Under the pieces are notes generated by a model, which was given only the letters and a program-made list of their open reading frames with translations, was not told where the DNA came from and searched no databases. Positions 50,774-59,788 of a DNA stretch of 64,000 nucleotides are shown one piece after another. The position numbers and the translations under genes are program-made. The DNA comes from Streptomyces sp. A3M-1-3. Lineage in GTDB: Bacteria; Actinomycetota; Actinomycetes; Streptomycetales; Streptomycetaceae. The stretch lies in contig NZ_JANAVP010000014.1 in assembly GCF_024213665.1 (NCBI RefSeq), forward strand, positions 118,492 through 182,491. Reading direction: 5' to 3'. The stretch's first letter is position 1. Each line of letters starts with the position of its first letter.

Positions 50774-51562
50774 ATGACCGAAACGCCCACGCCGATGCCC
50801 GTCGAGCAGCTGCAGTTCTCGATGCCGCCCGTCCACGACTCCGTCGACGGCGAGCGGCGGTATCGCAAGGAGCGGCTCGCGGGGGCGCTGCGGCTGTTCG
50901 GGCAGTTCGGCTTCGAGGAGGGGGTCTCGGGGCACATCACCGCCCGGGACCCGGAGCTCCCCGACTGCTACTGGGTCAACGCGTTCGGGGTGCCGTTCGC
51001 GCACATGACGGCCGGCGGGCTGATCCTGGTGAACGGCGAAGGACAGGTCGTCAAGGGCCGGCAGCATGTCAATCAGGCCGCCTTCGCGGTGCATGCGCAG
51101 GTGCACCGGGCCAGGCCCGATGTCGTCGCCGTCGCGCACTGCCACTCGGTGTACGGGCGGGCGCTCGCCGCGCTCGGGGAGCTGCTGGAACCGATCACGC
51201 AGGACGTGTGCGCCTTCTACGAGGACCATGCGCTTCTCGACGGCTTTACGGGCGTCGCGGTGGACGCCGAGGAGGGCCGGCGGATCGCGACCGCGCTCGG
51301 CCCGCACAAGGCGCTCGTGCTGCGCAACCACGGGCTGCTGACGGTCGGCGACTCCGTCGACGCCGCAGCCTGGTGGTTCATCGCGATGGAGCGCTCCTGT
51401 CAGGTGCAGCTCACCGCGCGCGCCGCGGGCAAGCCCGTCCCCATCGACCACAGGAGCGCGGTTGCGACGCGCGAGCAGATCGGCACGGACCTGGTGGCGT
51501 GGATCAACTACCAGTCGCTGTGGCAGCGCATCAGCCGCAGCGAACCGGACCTGCTGACCTGA
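50774..51562 (+). CDS. class II aldolase/adducin family protein
   Basis: This 262-residue protein carries the class II aldolase metal site: the HxH in VVAVAHCHSVYGRALAALG and the third histidine in VLRNHGLLTVGDSVDAAAWW. The substrate loop GFEEGVSGHITARDPELPDC is present. It resembles the cytoplasmic fuculose-phosphate-aldolase / adducin-like group with an extra N-terminal stretch (FSMPPVHDSVDGERRYRKER). The substrate is unknown and no sugar genes are adjacent. Confidence 0.88.
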   Translation: MTETPTPMPVEQLQFSMPPVHDSVDGERRYRKERLAGALRLFGQFGFEEGVSGHITARDPELPDCYWVNAFGVPFAHMTAGGLILVNGEGQVVKGRQHVNQAAFAVHAQVHRARPDVVAVAHCHSVYGRALAALGELLEPITQDVCAFYEDHALLDGFTGVAVDAEEGRRIATALGPHKALVLRNHGLLTVGDSVDAAAWWFIAMERSCQVQLTARAAGKPVPIDHRSAVATREQIGTDLVAWINYQSLWQRISRSEPDLLT

Positions 51563-51719
51563 CGCCCCCGCGCGCCGTCAACTCGGCGCCGGACCAATCA
51601 CCCGCCCTGACATCGGGCGTTGGTCGGAAATTCCTTGCGGTGCGGCACAATTCGCTGGCATTACAAGGAAATTCACATCGGCGCACAGGCGCAGAACAGC
51701 GCGAAGGGTGGCATTCCCC

Positions 51720-52985
51720 GTGGCGGTCCAAGAGGCGGGTAGGAGCACGCACGGCGGCGGCTGCATGTGCGGTGACTGCCCGCACGGTGCACGCGAGGGG
51801 CATCGCCGGGCGGTGGCCGCCTTTCTGGTGAAGCGGGACGAACTGGCCGCCGGGCAGGGCCTGCCCGCCGCCGTCGCCCACTCGGCGGGCGCGTCCCGCC
51901 AGTGGGTGTCGGACGAACTGACGCAGTCCGCCCGCACCGTCGCCGAACGCAGCCGCGAGGCCGGCCTCGCCCGGCTCCAGCTGTTGTGGCGGCGGACGGT
52001 GTTCGTCGTCTGGGGCGCGGTGGCCGCGCTGCTCCTCGGTCAGGCGCTGACCGCGATCGATTCCGGCTGGACCGCCGCGCGCACGGCGGGGCTGCTCGCC
52101 GCGGTGGTGGCCGGCGCACTGCTCACCGGCGCGGCGCGTGTGCAGCGGGCGCGCGGCGGGCTCCTCGCGCCGGTCACCGGCGAGGACAACCGCCTCTCCA
52201 CGTCGCGGGCCGTCGCGGCTGGGTGGGTGCTGGTGGCCGTCTTCTCCGTACTGGTACTGGCACTCCAGCTGGCCGGTGCATCCGACGGGCGTCGGCGCGA
52301 GGAGCTGATCGCCGGGCTCGGACTCGCGCGGGGCGCGGGGGTGCTCACCGTCCTCGCGCTGACGTGCGGGGTCGCCGTACTGGTGCCGCGCGTCGTCGCC
52401 GTACGAGTCCTGGCCCAGCGGCTGCAGAAGCTGCCCGCCGACCGGCCGCGGGCCGCCGACCTGCTCACCGACGACGCGGGTCGCGGCAGCTTCACGGATA
52501 TGCAGTACGTGCTGGTCAGCACGGTCGCGGTGATCTTCGCCGGGGTGCGGCTGGCCCGGCGGCCCGAACAGCTGCCCGATCTGCCGTGGGGGCTTGCCCT
52601 GCTGGTGGTGGTCTCGGCGGCCACGTATCTCGGCGGGAAGCACGCGGAGGGCGGGCGTCCGGTCCTGCTGTCGGTCGTACGGGCCAGGGAGGCGGGCGAC
52701 CTGGACGCACCCATCCGTACGGGCGACGACATCGAGATCCGCGGCGCCGGCTTCGTACCGCCGGGTGCGCAGACCCCGGACGGGCTCGCCCGGATGGTCG
52801 TCCGGATCGGCGCGGTCCATGTCCATGTGCCGCTGGTGCCGGTGGCGGGGGGCTTCACGAACCCGACCGACACCGTGATCACCGTGCCGGTGCCGGTGGA
52901 CGTCGAGCCGGGGCGGGTGGAGGTCCAGGTGGTGACGGCGGCCGGTGTGGAGACGAACCGTTGCGCGATCGATGTAACGGACTGA
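51720..52985 (+). CDS. multi-pass membrane protein with N-terminal Cys cluster and C-terminal IPT-like domain
   Basis: This 421-residue protein has CMCGDC close to the N-terminus, a possible metal site. Hydrophobic spans follow (FVVWGAVAALLLGQALTAI, AGLLAAVVAGALLTGAARV, AAGWVLVAVFSVLVLALQLA, ARGAGVLTVLALTCGVAVLV and one more near 52590). The last 100 residues (DDIEIRGAGFVPPGAQTPDG, VTVPVPVDVEPGRVEVQVVT) resemble an Ig-like/IPT fold. I chose the GTG at 51720 because AAGGGTGG stands 7 bp upstream; GTG 51708 is also open. No known family recognised. Confidence 0.7.
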   Translation: MAVQEAGRSTHGGGCMCGDCPHGAREGHRRAVAAFLVKRDELAAGQGLPAAVAHSAGASRQWVSDELTQSARTVAERSREAGLARLQLLWRRTVFVVWGAVAALLLGQALTAIDSGWTAARTAGLLAAVVAGALLTGAARVQRARGGLLAPVTGEDNRLSTSRAVAAGWVLVAVFSVLVLALQLAGASDGRRREELIAGLGLARGAGVLTVLALTCGVAVLVPRVVAVRVLAQRLQKLPADRPRAADLLTDDAGRGSFTDMQYVLVSTVAVIFAGVRLARRPEQLPDLPWGLALLVVVSAATYLGGKHAEGGRPVLLSVVRAREAGDLDAPIRTGDDIEIRGAGFVPPGAQTPDGLARMVVRIGAVHVHVPLVPVAGGFTNPTDTVITVPVPVDVEPGRVEVQVVTAAGVETNRCAIDVTD

Positions 52986-53065
52986 GTCGCCCGGCTGGTG
53001 AGCCGGGCGATCGCGTCGTACGTATGGTCTGTTGACGGGTCAGCGGGCTGGGAAGGCGGCGCATC

Positions 53066-53587
53066 GTGATGACGCACGGATATCGGACGGACACCTACGG
53101 CTCGGCGGTCCAGGCGGGCGCCAGCAGTGGCTGGAAGGAGACCGCCTCGCGGTACGCGCTGCTGCCGCTGCGGATCTTTCTCGGGGTGACGTTCATCTAC
53201 GCGGGCCTGGACAAGCTGACGGACAGCGCGTTCATGTCCGCGACCGGGCCCGGCTCGATCGGTGAGCTGATGGGCTCGGTGCGCGACTCGTCGGCGATCC
53301 CGGCGCTGGTCGACCTCGCGCTGAAGAACCCTGACGGTTTCGGATACGGGATCGCCTTCGGCGAACTGGCGGTCGGCCTGGGCACCCTGTTCGGCCTGCT
53401 GGCCCGGCTGGCCGCGGTGGGTGGGGCGCTGATCTCGCTGAGCCTGTGGCTGACGGTGAGCTGGCAGACCGAGCCGTACTACTACGGCAACGACCTGCCG
53501 TACATGTTTTGCTGGGTGCCGCTGATCCTGGGAGGGGCGGCGGTGTTCTCCCTGGACGCGCTACTGGCGGCGCGCCGCGGCCGCTGA
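53066..53587 (+). CDS. DoxX-family membrane protein
   Basis: This 173-residue four-helix membrane protein has the DoxX pattern LLPLRIFLGVTFIYAGLDKL, then GYGIAFGELAVGLGTLFGLL, ARLAAVGGALISLSLWLTVS and YMFCWVPLILGGAAVFSLDA. DoxX proteins are quinone-linked or otherwise redox-associated membrane proteins; the role here is unknown. GTG 53066 and ATG 53069 are adjacent candidate starts behind GGGAAGG. Confidence 0.88.
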   Translation: MMTHGYRTDTYGSAVQAGASSGWKETASRYALLPLRIFLGVTFIYAGLDKLTDSAFMSATGPGSIGELMGSVRDSSAIPALVDLALKNPDGFGYGIAFGELAVGLGTLFGLLARLAAVGGALISLSLWLTVSWQTEPYYYGNDLPYMFCWVPLILGGAAVFSLDALLAARRGR

Positions 53588-54074
53588 TCGCGCCGGTTGC
53601 CGGCGGGCGGCGGGTGCGGGGTTGCGGTGCGGGCGCGTCCCCGGGCGCCGGCCGGGATTGCGGTGCGGGCGCGCGTACTCGGCTGCGGGCCGGTGCCGGG
53701 TGCGCCCGCCTGCGGCGGGCCGCTGCCCCACCCGCCCGCCCGTTCGGGGTGGGCGGGAGGGCACCGTTTCGGGTGGGTGGCTGGGCTGCCTCGGCGGCTG
53801 CGGGCCGGTGGTGGGCACGCCCGCCTGCGGCGGGGCCGCTGGTCCACCCTGTTTGCCTGTTCGGGTGGGCGGGAGGGCACCGTTTCGGGTGGGTGGCTAA
53901 GCACCGTGGGCGGGTGCGCCCGCCTGCGGTGCGCCGCCGACCCGCCTTACCTGCCTGTTCGGGTGGGGCGAGTGGGCACCGTCGGCGCGAATCTGCCGGT
54001 GGCTTTGCCCCGGTCTTCCTGCCGCCTGGGGGCTGGGGCTTGCCCCAGTTTCGGGAAGGGGCGGGGAGGGGAAC
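53588..54074. repeat. gene-free GC-rich stretch with three diverged copies of an 80-bp repeat
   Basis: Three copies start at about 53701, 53817 and 53916. Each begins near GCGCCCGCCTGCGG and contains GTTCGGGTGGG with GGGCACCG. The first two share the 20-mer GGGCACCGTTTCGGGTGGGT apart from one flanking base. No credible coding frame is present. It looks like an interspersed intergenic repeat family of streptomycetes. Confidence 0.7.
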
Positions 54075-54281
54075 TCAGCCCGCGCCGCGGTGGCGGCGGC
54101 GAACCGCCAGAGCCACCACTCCCGTCACCGCCGCCAGGCTCAGGCCGCCCACCACCAGGGGGATCAGCGCGTACCAGGGGGTCTCCCACGCGGCCCCCGC
54201 GTCGCCCGCGAAGGCGACGCCGGTGATCAGCAGGGACACGCCCGCGACCAGCCGGCCCGGCTGGAACTCATGACGTCGCAC
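54075..54281 (-). CDS. small two-span membrane protein
   Basis: This 68-residue protein has two hydrophobic helices (LVAGVSLLITGVAFAGDAG and YALIPLVVGGLSLAAVTGVV) and the basic end RRRHRGAG. Its start overlaps the end of the PspC gene by 14 bp, so it is probably translationally coupled and part of the same envelope-stress unit. No family recognised. Confidence 0.75.
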   Translation of the reverse strand: MRRHEFQPGRLVAGVSLLITGVAFAGDAGAAWETPWYALIPLVVGGLSLAAVTGVVALAVRRRHRGAG

Positions 54282-55605
54282 GGGTCACCTCCACCTGTCC
54301 CACCGCTGCCTTCAGGTCCAGTTCCAGCGTGCCGCCCGGCGCCGTCCCCTCGGGCGGCGCGAGCGTGGTCTTCGTCTTGCGCTCCGGGGCTACGTCCACA
54401 TCGGCCGGCGCTTCGCCGGCCAGCTGGATGTCCCCCAGGCCCACCTGGACCCGTACCTCCACCGTCGCGTTCTTCGGTACGACGACCCTGAGCTGCCCCG
54501 CGCCGACCTCCGCGGCCACGCTCAGCGTCTCGCCCTTCGGCACCGCGACCGCGCTCAGATCGAGCGTGCCGATGCCCGACCCCAGTTCGTACCGCGGCTG
54601 CACCGCCGCCACCGACGCCGGACGCCATTCCTCACGTACCCAGTCGGTGCTGATGTCCCTCGGCAGTACGGCCGCCCCCGCCAGCAGCCCCGCCGTGATG
54701 ACCGCCAGCATGACCGAGCCGAAGCCCGTACGGCCGCGGAACGCGCTGACCGCGATGCCCAGGCCGAACACGGCCAGCGCGCACGCGAAACCGGCCTGCA
54801 GGCTGGCGCCGAGAGGGTGCGCGTTCCAGGTCAGCCCGGTGCCCAGACCCGCCGCGGCGAGTGCGAGCAGGAACACCCGGCCGCCGATGCCGCCGCTCCG
54901 GGGGCGGACGGGTTCCGGGGCCGGGGATGCCGCCCAGGGGGCGCCCGCGGTTCCGCTGCGGCGCCGCAGCGGAACCGCGGCTTCCGTCGGCGTGTCGTCC
55001 GGGCCCCACAGATAGCCCGTGCCGACCGGCCCGGTCGTACCGTCCTTGACGATGGGGTTCCGCCACCAGGACGGCCCGCCGGGCGCGGGCGGGGCCTGCG
55101 TCTCGGGCGGCGCGGCATCCGCGACCGCATGTGCCACCGCCGGGTCCGTCACACGCCTCGGCTCGGTGACCGCGAGCCGCCGCCGCTGCGACCAGTACGC
55201 GGAGCCTGCCATCGCGAGGGTGAGCAGCGTGGCGAACATCAGTACGCCGCCGTTGCCGAGCATGGAGAGGAACAGCCCGCAGCCGACCAGAGCCATGAGC
55301 ACGGCGACGAGCGCCGGTCCCTCGACCCGTCCGGTCAGCAGCCGGCGCGCCTCGTTCTCCTCCTCGCCGTCGTGCGCGATGAGCAGCCACGCGAAGCCGT
55401 AGAAGATCAGCCCGGCGCCGCCGGTGACGGTGAGCACGCCGAGCACGATCCGGAAGATGACCGGGTCGATGTCGAAGTACCGGCCGAGTCCGCCGCAGAC
55501 TCCGGCCAGCACCTTGTTCCGCCGGCTGCGACGCAGCTGCGCTCGGGGCTCAGGGTCAGGGCTCGAAGACGGTTCACCGGGCCCTCCACCGGGCTGTTCT
55601 GTCAT
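54268..55605 (-). CDS. PspC-domain membrane protein
   Basis: This 445-residue protein starts with a PspC domain (about 30-90: LRRSRRNKVLAGVCGGLGRY, FDIDPVIFRIVLGVLTVTGG). Further membrane spans follow (VAVLMALVGCGLFLSMLG, VFLLALAAAGLGTGLTW, SVMLAVITAGLLAGAAVLP). The outer or inner C-terminal domain is a beta-helix-like repeat (GIGTLDLSAVAVPKGETLSV, GDIQLAGEAPADVDVAPERK), as in LiaF/toast-rack proteins. The ATG at 55605 is the first conserved Met. It is divergent from a PspC-linked histidine kinase and probably works with it in envelope stress sensing. Confidence 0.88.
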   Translation of the reverse strand: MTEQPGGGPGEPSSSPDPEPRAQLRRSRRNKVLAGVCGGLGRYFDIDPVIFRIVLGVLTVTGGAGLIFYGFAWLLIAHDGEEENEARRLLTGRVEGPALVAVLMALVGCGLFLSMLGNGGVLMFATLLTLAMAGSAYWSQRRRLAVTEPRRVTDPAVAHAVADAAPPETQAPPAPGGPSWWRNPIVKDGTTGPVGTGYLWGPDDTPTEAAVPLRRRSGTAGAPWAASPAPEPVRPRSGGIGGRVFLLALAAAGLGTGLTWNAHPLGASLQAGFACALAVFGLGIAVSAFRGRTGFGSVMLAVITAGLLAGAAVLPRDISTDWVREEWRPASVAAVQPRYELGSGIGTLDLSAVAVPKGETLSVAAEVGAGQLRVVVPKNATVEVRVQVGLGDIQLAGEAPADVDVAPERKTKTTLAPPEGTAPGGTLELDLKAAVGQVEVTRATS

Positions 55606-55735
55606 ACGTCCATGGTGACGGGCGGTCCGCCGCCGCGGGGCCGGGCCCGACCCTGGCCGTTCCCTGATTTCTCCCGCCGAGAAGTGGGGGACGGCCCTGA
55701 TGCCCGGGCACGCGCATACGTGTGACGATCGGAGC

Positions 55736-57025
55736 ATGCCAGCAGCCTCGCCCCGCGCCGCAAGCCCCCTCGCGCCCGACCCCGAAGAGCCGCTGCGCAA
55801 GCTGTACCGCAGCGCCGAGGGGCGGATGCTGGGCGGCGTCGCGCGCGGTCTCGCGGGGCATCTCGGGCTGCCGGTGGCCTGGGTACGGATCGGCTTCTTC
55901 GGCCTGTTCCTGGCCGACGGCCTCGGGGCCCTGCTCTACGCCGTGTTCTGGATCGTCGTACCGCTCGGTGTCGGAGGTACGGCCGCCGCCCCCCGCTCCG
56001 CCTTCGAGATCACCCCCGACGGCCGGCGCCGGCTGCGCAAGCCCGACAAGGGCCAGCTCTTCGCACTCATCGCGCTGCTCATCGGCGCCGCGGTCTTCGT
56101 CGCCAACGTGGAGCTGGGCGGCGCCGCCAGTCCGTACATCTGGCCGTTGCTCCTCATCGGCGCCGGTGTCGTCCTGGTGTGGCGGCAGGCGGACAACGCC
56201 CGCCGCGCCCACTGGACGGAGGTCAGCAGGCGCCGCAGGCTGCTGCCGCTGGCCCGCGGCCTCGCGGGCGTCGCGCTGGTCGGCGTCGGTCTCACCGTCT
56301 TCATCGTCGTCCGCGGCTCGGTGGCCCAGCTCGGCAACGTCCTGACCGCGGCCCTCGCCGTCCTGGTCGGGATCGCGCTGCTGGCCGGCCCCTGGCTCGT
56401 ACGGATGTCCCAGGACCTCTCCGAGGAGCGCCTGATGCGTATCAGGGCCCAGGAACGCGCCGAGGTCGCGGCGCACGTACACGACTCGGTGCTGCACACC
56501 CTGACCCTGATCCAGCGCAACGCCGAGGATGCGGGCGAGGTACGGCGGCTGGCCCGCGCGCAGGAGCGCGAGCTGCGCAACTGGCTCCACAAGCCGGAGG
56601 GCACCGGCAAGGACGAGGACGAGGAGCCGGGCACCGTCGCGGAGGCGGTGAAGCGGGCGGCCGCCGAGGTGGAGGACAAGCACGGGGTCCCGCTGGAGGT
56701 CGTGGTCGTCGGCGACTGCCCGCTGGACGAGAAACTGGCCGCACAGATGCAGGCCGCACGCGAGGCGATGGTGAACGCCGCCAAGTACGGTGGCGAGGGC
56801 GGTGCGGTGCAGGTGTACGCGGAGGTCGAGGGCCGGACGGTGTTCGTGTCCGTACGGGACCGGGGCCCCGGCTTCGACCTGGACGTGGTACCGGCCGACC
56901 GGATGGGCGTACGAGAATCGATCATCGGCCGCATGCAGCGCAACGGCGGTACGGCGAGGCTGCGTTCCGCGCCCGACGGGGGCACGGAAGTCGAGCTTGA
57001 GATGGAGAGGGCGAGCACACCATGA
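55736..57025 (+). CDS. histidine kinase with N-terminal PspC domain
   Basis: This 429-residue sensor kinase opens with PspC (YRSAEGRMLGGVARGLAGHL, VAWVRIGFFGLFLADGLGAL). Several membrane spans follow (FALIALLIGAAVFVA, IWPLLLIGAGVVLVW, GLAGVALVGVGLTVFIVVRG, VLTAALAVLVGIALLAGPWL). The NarL-type HisKA_3 region ERAEVAAHVHDSVLHTLTLI has the likely phospho-acceptor His249. The ATPase end carries EAMVNAAKYGGEGGA and VSVRDRGPGFDLDVV. The ATG at 55736 has GGAG just upstream. The stop overlaps the response regulator start by 4 bases. Confidence 0.92.
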   Translation: MPAASPRAASPLAPDPEEPLRKLYRSAEGRMLGGVARGLAGHLGLPVAWVRIGFFGLFLADGLGALLYAVFWIVVPLGVGGTAAAPRSAFEITPDGRRRLRKPDKGQLFALIALLIGAAVFVANVELGGAASPYIWPLLLIGAGVVLVWRQADNARRAHWTEVSRRRRLLPLARGLAGVALVGVGLTVFIVVRGSVAQLGNVLTAALAVLVGIALLAGPWLVRMSQDLSEERLMRIRAQERAEVAAHVHDSVLHTLTLIQRNAEDAGEVRRLARAQERELRNWLHKPEGTGKDEDEEPGTVAEAVKRAAAEVEDKHGVPLEVVVVGDCPLDEKLAAQMQAAREAMVNAAKYGGEGGAVQVYAEVEGRTVFVSVRDRGPGFDLDVVPADRMGVRESIIGRMQRNGGTARLRSAPDGGTEVELEMERASTP

Positions 57026-57708
57026 CCGAGAACCCCACGACTGAGGACAGGCGTGTACGGGTGGTGCTCGTCGACGACCACCGGATGTTCCGCACGGGTG
57101 TGCAGGCCGAGATCGGCCAGACCGACCGTACGGGCGTCGAGGTGGTCGGCGAGGCCGCCGACGTCGACCAGGCCGTCACGGTCATCACGGCGACCCGCCC
57201 CGAGGTCGTCCTCCTCGACGTCCACCTGCCGGGCGGCGGCGGCGTCGAAGTCCTGCGCCGGTGCGCCTCGCTGATGGCGGCGACCGAGCACCCGGTGCGG
57301 TTCCTGGCGCTGTCGGTCTCGGACGCGGCGGAGGACGTGATCGGCGTCATCCGCGGCGGCGCGCGCGGGTACGTCACCAAGACGATCACGGGCAGCGACC
57401 TGGTCGACTCGATCTTCCGCGTCCAGGACGGCGACGCGGTGTTCTCGCCGCGGCTGGCGGGCTTCGTGCTGGACGCGTTCGCGTCGACGGACGCGCCGCC
57501 GGTGGACGAGGACCTGGACCGGCTGACGCAGCGGGAGCGGGAGGTGCTGCGGCTGATCGCGCGCGGATACGCGTACAAGGAGATCGCGAAGCAGCTCTTC
57601 ATCTCGGTGAAGACGGTCGAGTCCCATGTGTCCGCGGTACTGCGCAAGTTGCAGCTGTCGAACCGCCACGAACTGACCCGCTGGGCAACGGCGCGCAGGC
57701 TGGTCTGA
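57022..57708 (+). CDS. LuxR-family response regulator
   Basis: This 228-residue protein has a receiver domain (VRVVLVDDHRMFRTGVQAEI, phosphorylation Asp in VVLLDVHLPGGGGVEVLRRC, Lys in GYVTKTITGSDLVD). A LuxR helix-turn-helix follows (LTQREREVLRLIARGYAYKE, KTVESHVSAVLRKLQLSNRH). ATGA overlap with the kinase gene marks them as a pair. The divergent PspC gene is the likely first target. Confidence 0.94.
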   Translation: MTENPTTEDRRVRVVLVDDHRMFRTGVQAEIGQTDRTGVEVVGEAADVDQAVTVITATRPEVVLLDVHLPGGGGVEVLRRCASLMAATEHPVRFLALSVSDAAEDVIGVIRGGARGYVTKTITGSDLVDSIFRVQDGDAVFSPRLAGFVLDAFASTDAPPVDEDLDRLTQREREVLRLIARGYAYKEIAKQLFISVKTVESHVSAVLRKLQLSNRHELTRWATARRLV

Positions 57709-57784
57709 CCGGCCCGGTCCGAGCATCCGGCAGGCGCGTACGCGATCACGCGGCTACTCTTTGCGCGGCGAGAGGAGGCACGGC

Positions 57785-59029
57785 ATGCTGCTGAGATTCC
57801 GCGTGGCGAATGTACTGTCACTGCGCGACGAGCAGGAGCTCTCCTTTGTCGTGCCTTCAAACCTGGAGTCTGGCGCCGGCCGCACGGTGAAGCTCTCCGA
57901 CGGCAAGCAGATCGAGGTCTACCCCCTGGTGGGGATCTTCGGCGCGAACGCCTCGGGCAAGTCCAACGTCCTGACGGCACTGATGCACTTGCGCACCGCT
58001 GTCCTCGACTCCTACGCACAGTGGACATCCCATCAAGGCGTTCCCCGCGAGGAATTCGCCTTGGATGCGAAGGCGTCAGCCGAAAGCTCCTTCTACGAGG
58101 CCGACTTCGTGCTGGACGACGGGGTCCGGTGGACGTACGGCTTCGAACTCGGCCCGGACCGGGTAGAGGCGGAGTGGCTCCATTCCTACCCGCGAGGACG
58201 ACGCCAGGAATGGCTCGACCGCGACGCCTCCCGGGAGAAGGAGTTCCACTTCCCCGGTGAGCGGATTCAGGACCGCGCGAGGCTGGCCCGCACCACCCGC
58301 CCGAATGCTCTGCTCCTCTCGCACGCCGCCACGGACAACCATCCCCAGCTCTCGCCGATCTACCGCTGGTTTCACGACAACCTCTGGCCGGTCTTCCCGG
58401 AGGGAGACCGTGAGGACCGTGAACGCTTCACGATCCAGCAGTTGCAGGGTCCGCACCGCGAGCGGATCGAGGAGCTGCTGCGCGTCGCGGACCTCGGCAT
58501 CACGGGGACTCGTGTGGACCGGCGGGCCGACGGCAGCACGGTGGTCGGGCTGGTCCATGCCGGGAGGGAAGTCACGACCCTCGACTGGCAGCGTGAGTCG
58601 TTCGGCACCCGCTCCTGGTTCGCTCTCCTCGGCCCGATGCTGCTCGCCCTCGACACGGGTGCGGTGCTGCTCGTCGACGAACTCGACGCAAGCCTGCATC
58701 CGCGCTTCGCCGCCGAGGTCGTGCGCCTCTTCCACGACCGGCATGCCAACCCGCGCGGCGCGCAACTGGTGTTCACCTCCCATGATCCTTCGCTGCTCGC
58801 CACCCCCAGCGGGGGGAGGCTGCTCGACCCGGGCCAGGTCTGGCTGACGGAGAAGGATGAGCACGGTGCGACGGAGCTCTATCCGCTGACGGCGGCCGAG
58901 CCGGGCGAGGCGGAGAACCTGACCACGTCTTATCTGGCCGGCGCGTTCGGTGCCGTGCCGGGAGTCATTGAGGGGCAGATCGGCCGCCGGCTGGTGGCGG
59001 TGCGCGAGACGGAGGCGGAGCTGACCTGA
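57785..59029 (+). CDS. rloA: RloA-type AAA ATPase of a defence module
   Basis: This 414-residue OLD/SMC-like ATPase has an N-terminal FRVANVLSLRDEQELSFVVP, the Walker A loop VGIFGANASGKSNVLTALMH (residues 46-65), an ABC-like ESFGTRSWFALLGPMLLALD, and the Walker B region VLLVDELDASLHPRFAAEVV with the switch histidine in VFTSHDPSLLA. This is the AAA_15/AAA_21 architecture of RloA/AbiLi-type defence proteins. The ATG at 57785 follows AGAGGAGG. It overlaps rloB by one base (TGATG) and precedes type I methylase and specificity genes. It is likely an activity-controlling ATPase for the RloB partner. Confidence 0.88.
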   Translation: MLLRFRVANVLSLRDEQELSFVVPSNLESGAGRTVKLSDGKQIEVYPLVGIFGANASGKSNVLTALMHLRTAVLDSYAQWTSHQGVPREEFALDAKASAESSFYEADFVLDDGVRWTYGFELGPDRVEAEWLHSYPRGRRQEWLDRDASREKEFHFPGERIQDRARLARTTRPNALLLSHAATDNHPQLSPIYRWFHDNLWPVFPEGDREDRERFTIQQLQGPHRERIEELLRVADLGITGTRVDRRADGSTVVGLVHAGREVTTLDWQRESFGTRSWFALLGPMLLALDTGAVLLVDELDASLHPRFAAEVVRLFHDRHANPRGAQLVFTSHDPSLLATPSGGRLLDPGQVWLTEKDEHGATELYPLTAAEPGEAENLTTSYLAGAFGAVPGVIEGQIGRRLVAVRETEAELT

Positions 59030-59700
59030 TGGCGCGTACGAGGGGGAAGGATTCGGTGACGCGGCCACAGCCGAAGCGCGGGAAGCGCAGGCGGGTCGTC
59101 CATGTCTTCACCGAGGGAGAGGTCACCGAACCGACGTACATCGAGATCCTCAAGCAGCACGGCACGCTCATCGATCCTGATGTGACCGTGGAGGTGCACA
59201 TCGCGAACGCCGGCGCGCCCGGCTCGCAGCGAAAGCCGATCAAGCTGGTCGAGGCGGCGATCCCCCAGATGCGCGAGGCCGAGCGCGAGGCGAAGCGGTA
59301 CAAACTGCGCAAGGAGCACTGGCCGCAGGTCTGGTGCCTCTTCGACCGCGACGACCATGAGCAGATCGAGACGGCTGTCTCGCAGGCGAAGAAGGCCAAC
59401 GTCGGCGTTGCGTTCTCCCACCCCTGTTTCGAGGTATGGCGGCTGGCTCACGAGAAGTCGGTGACGGGGACCTTCGACGGGGTGTGCGGCCTGGCTGCGG
59501 ACCGGCTGTCCTTCGCCAGGACCGACCCGCACCCCAAGACCGTGCGCTGGGGGCAGCTGCAGGGCCTCTACGAGAAGGCGAAGGCGAACGCCGAGGCGAT
59601 GAACGCCCAGCACCCCGAGCACCGGAACGTCCTCAAGCGGGATCCGTACACGGATGTGTGGAAGTTCGTCGAAGACGGCATGGGCATCGCCGGATACTGA
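59029..59700 (+). CDS. rloB: RloB family protein (Toprim-like putative nuclease)
   Basis: This 223-residue protein has the RloB signature: RVVHVFTEGEVTEPTYIEIL (a conserved Glu as in Toprim folds), WCLFDRDDHEQIETAVSQAK (DRDD, metal-binding acidic cluster), and VGVAFSHPCFEVWRLAHEKS. RloB occurs next to RloA inside type I restriction loci of diverse bacteria and is presumed to be the nuclease or other effector. Its start shares an A with the rloA stop. Confidence 0.88.
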   Translation: MARTRGKDSVTRPQPKRGKRRRVVHVFTEGEVTEPTYIEILKQHGTLIDPDVTVEVHIANAGAPGSQRKPIKLVEAAIPQMREAEREAKRYKLRKEHWPQVWCLFDRDDHEQIETAVSQAKKANVGVAFSHPCFEVWRLAHEKSVTGTFDGVCGLAADRLSFARTDPHPKTVRWGQLQGLYEKAKANAEAMNAQHPEHRNVLKRDPYTDVWKFVEDGMGIAGY

Positions 59701-59788
59701 ATTTCCGGCTGCGGCGGGCACGGTCGTAGGGTTCCTGTGCAGCCCGGCTGCGCTCTGTCCGCAGACATCAGAACAGGGAGTCGTTTAC

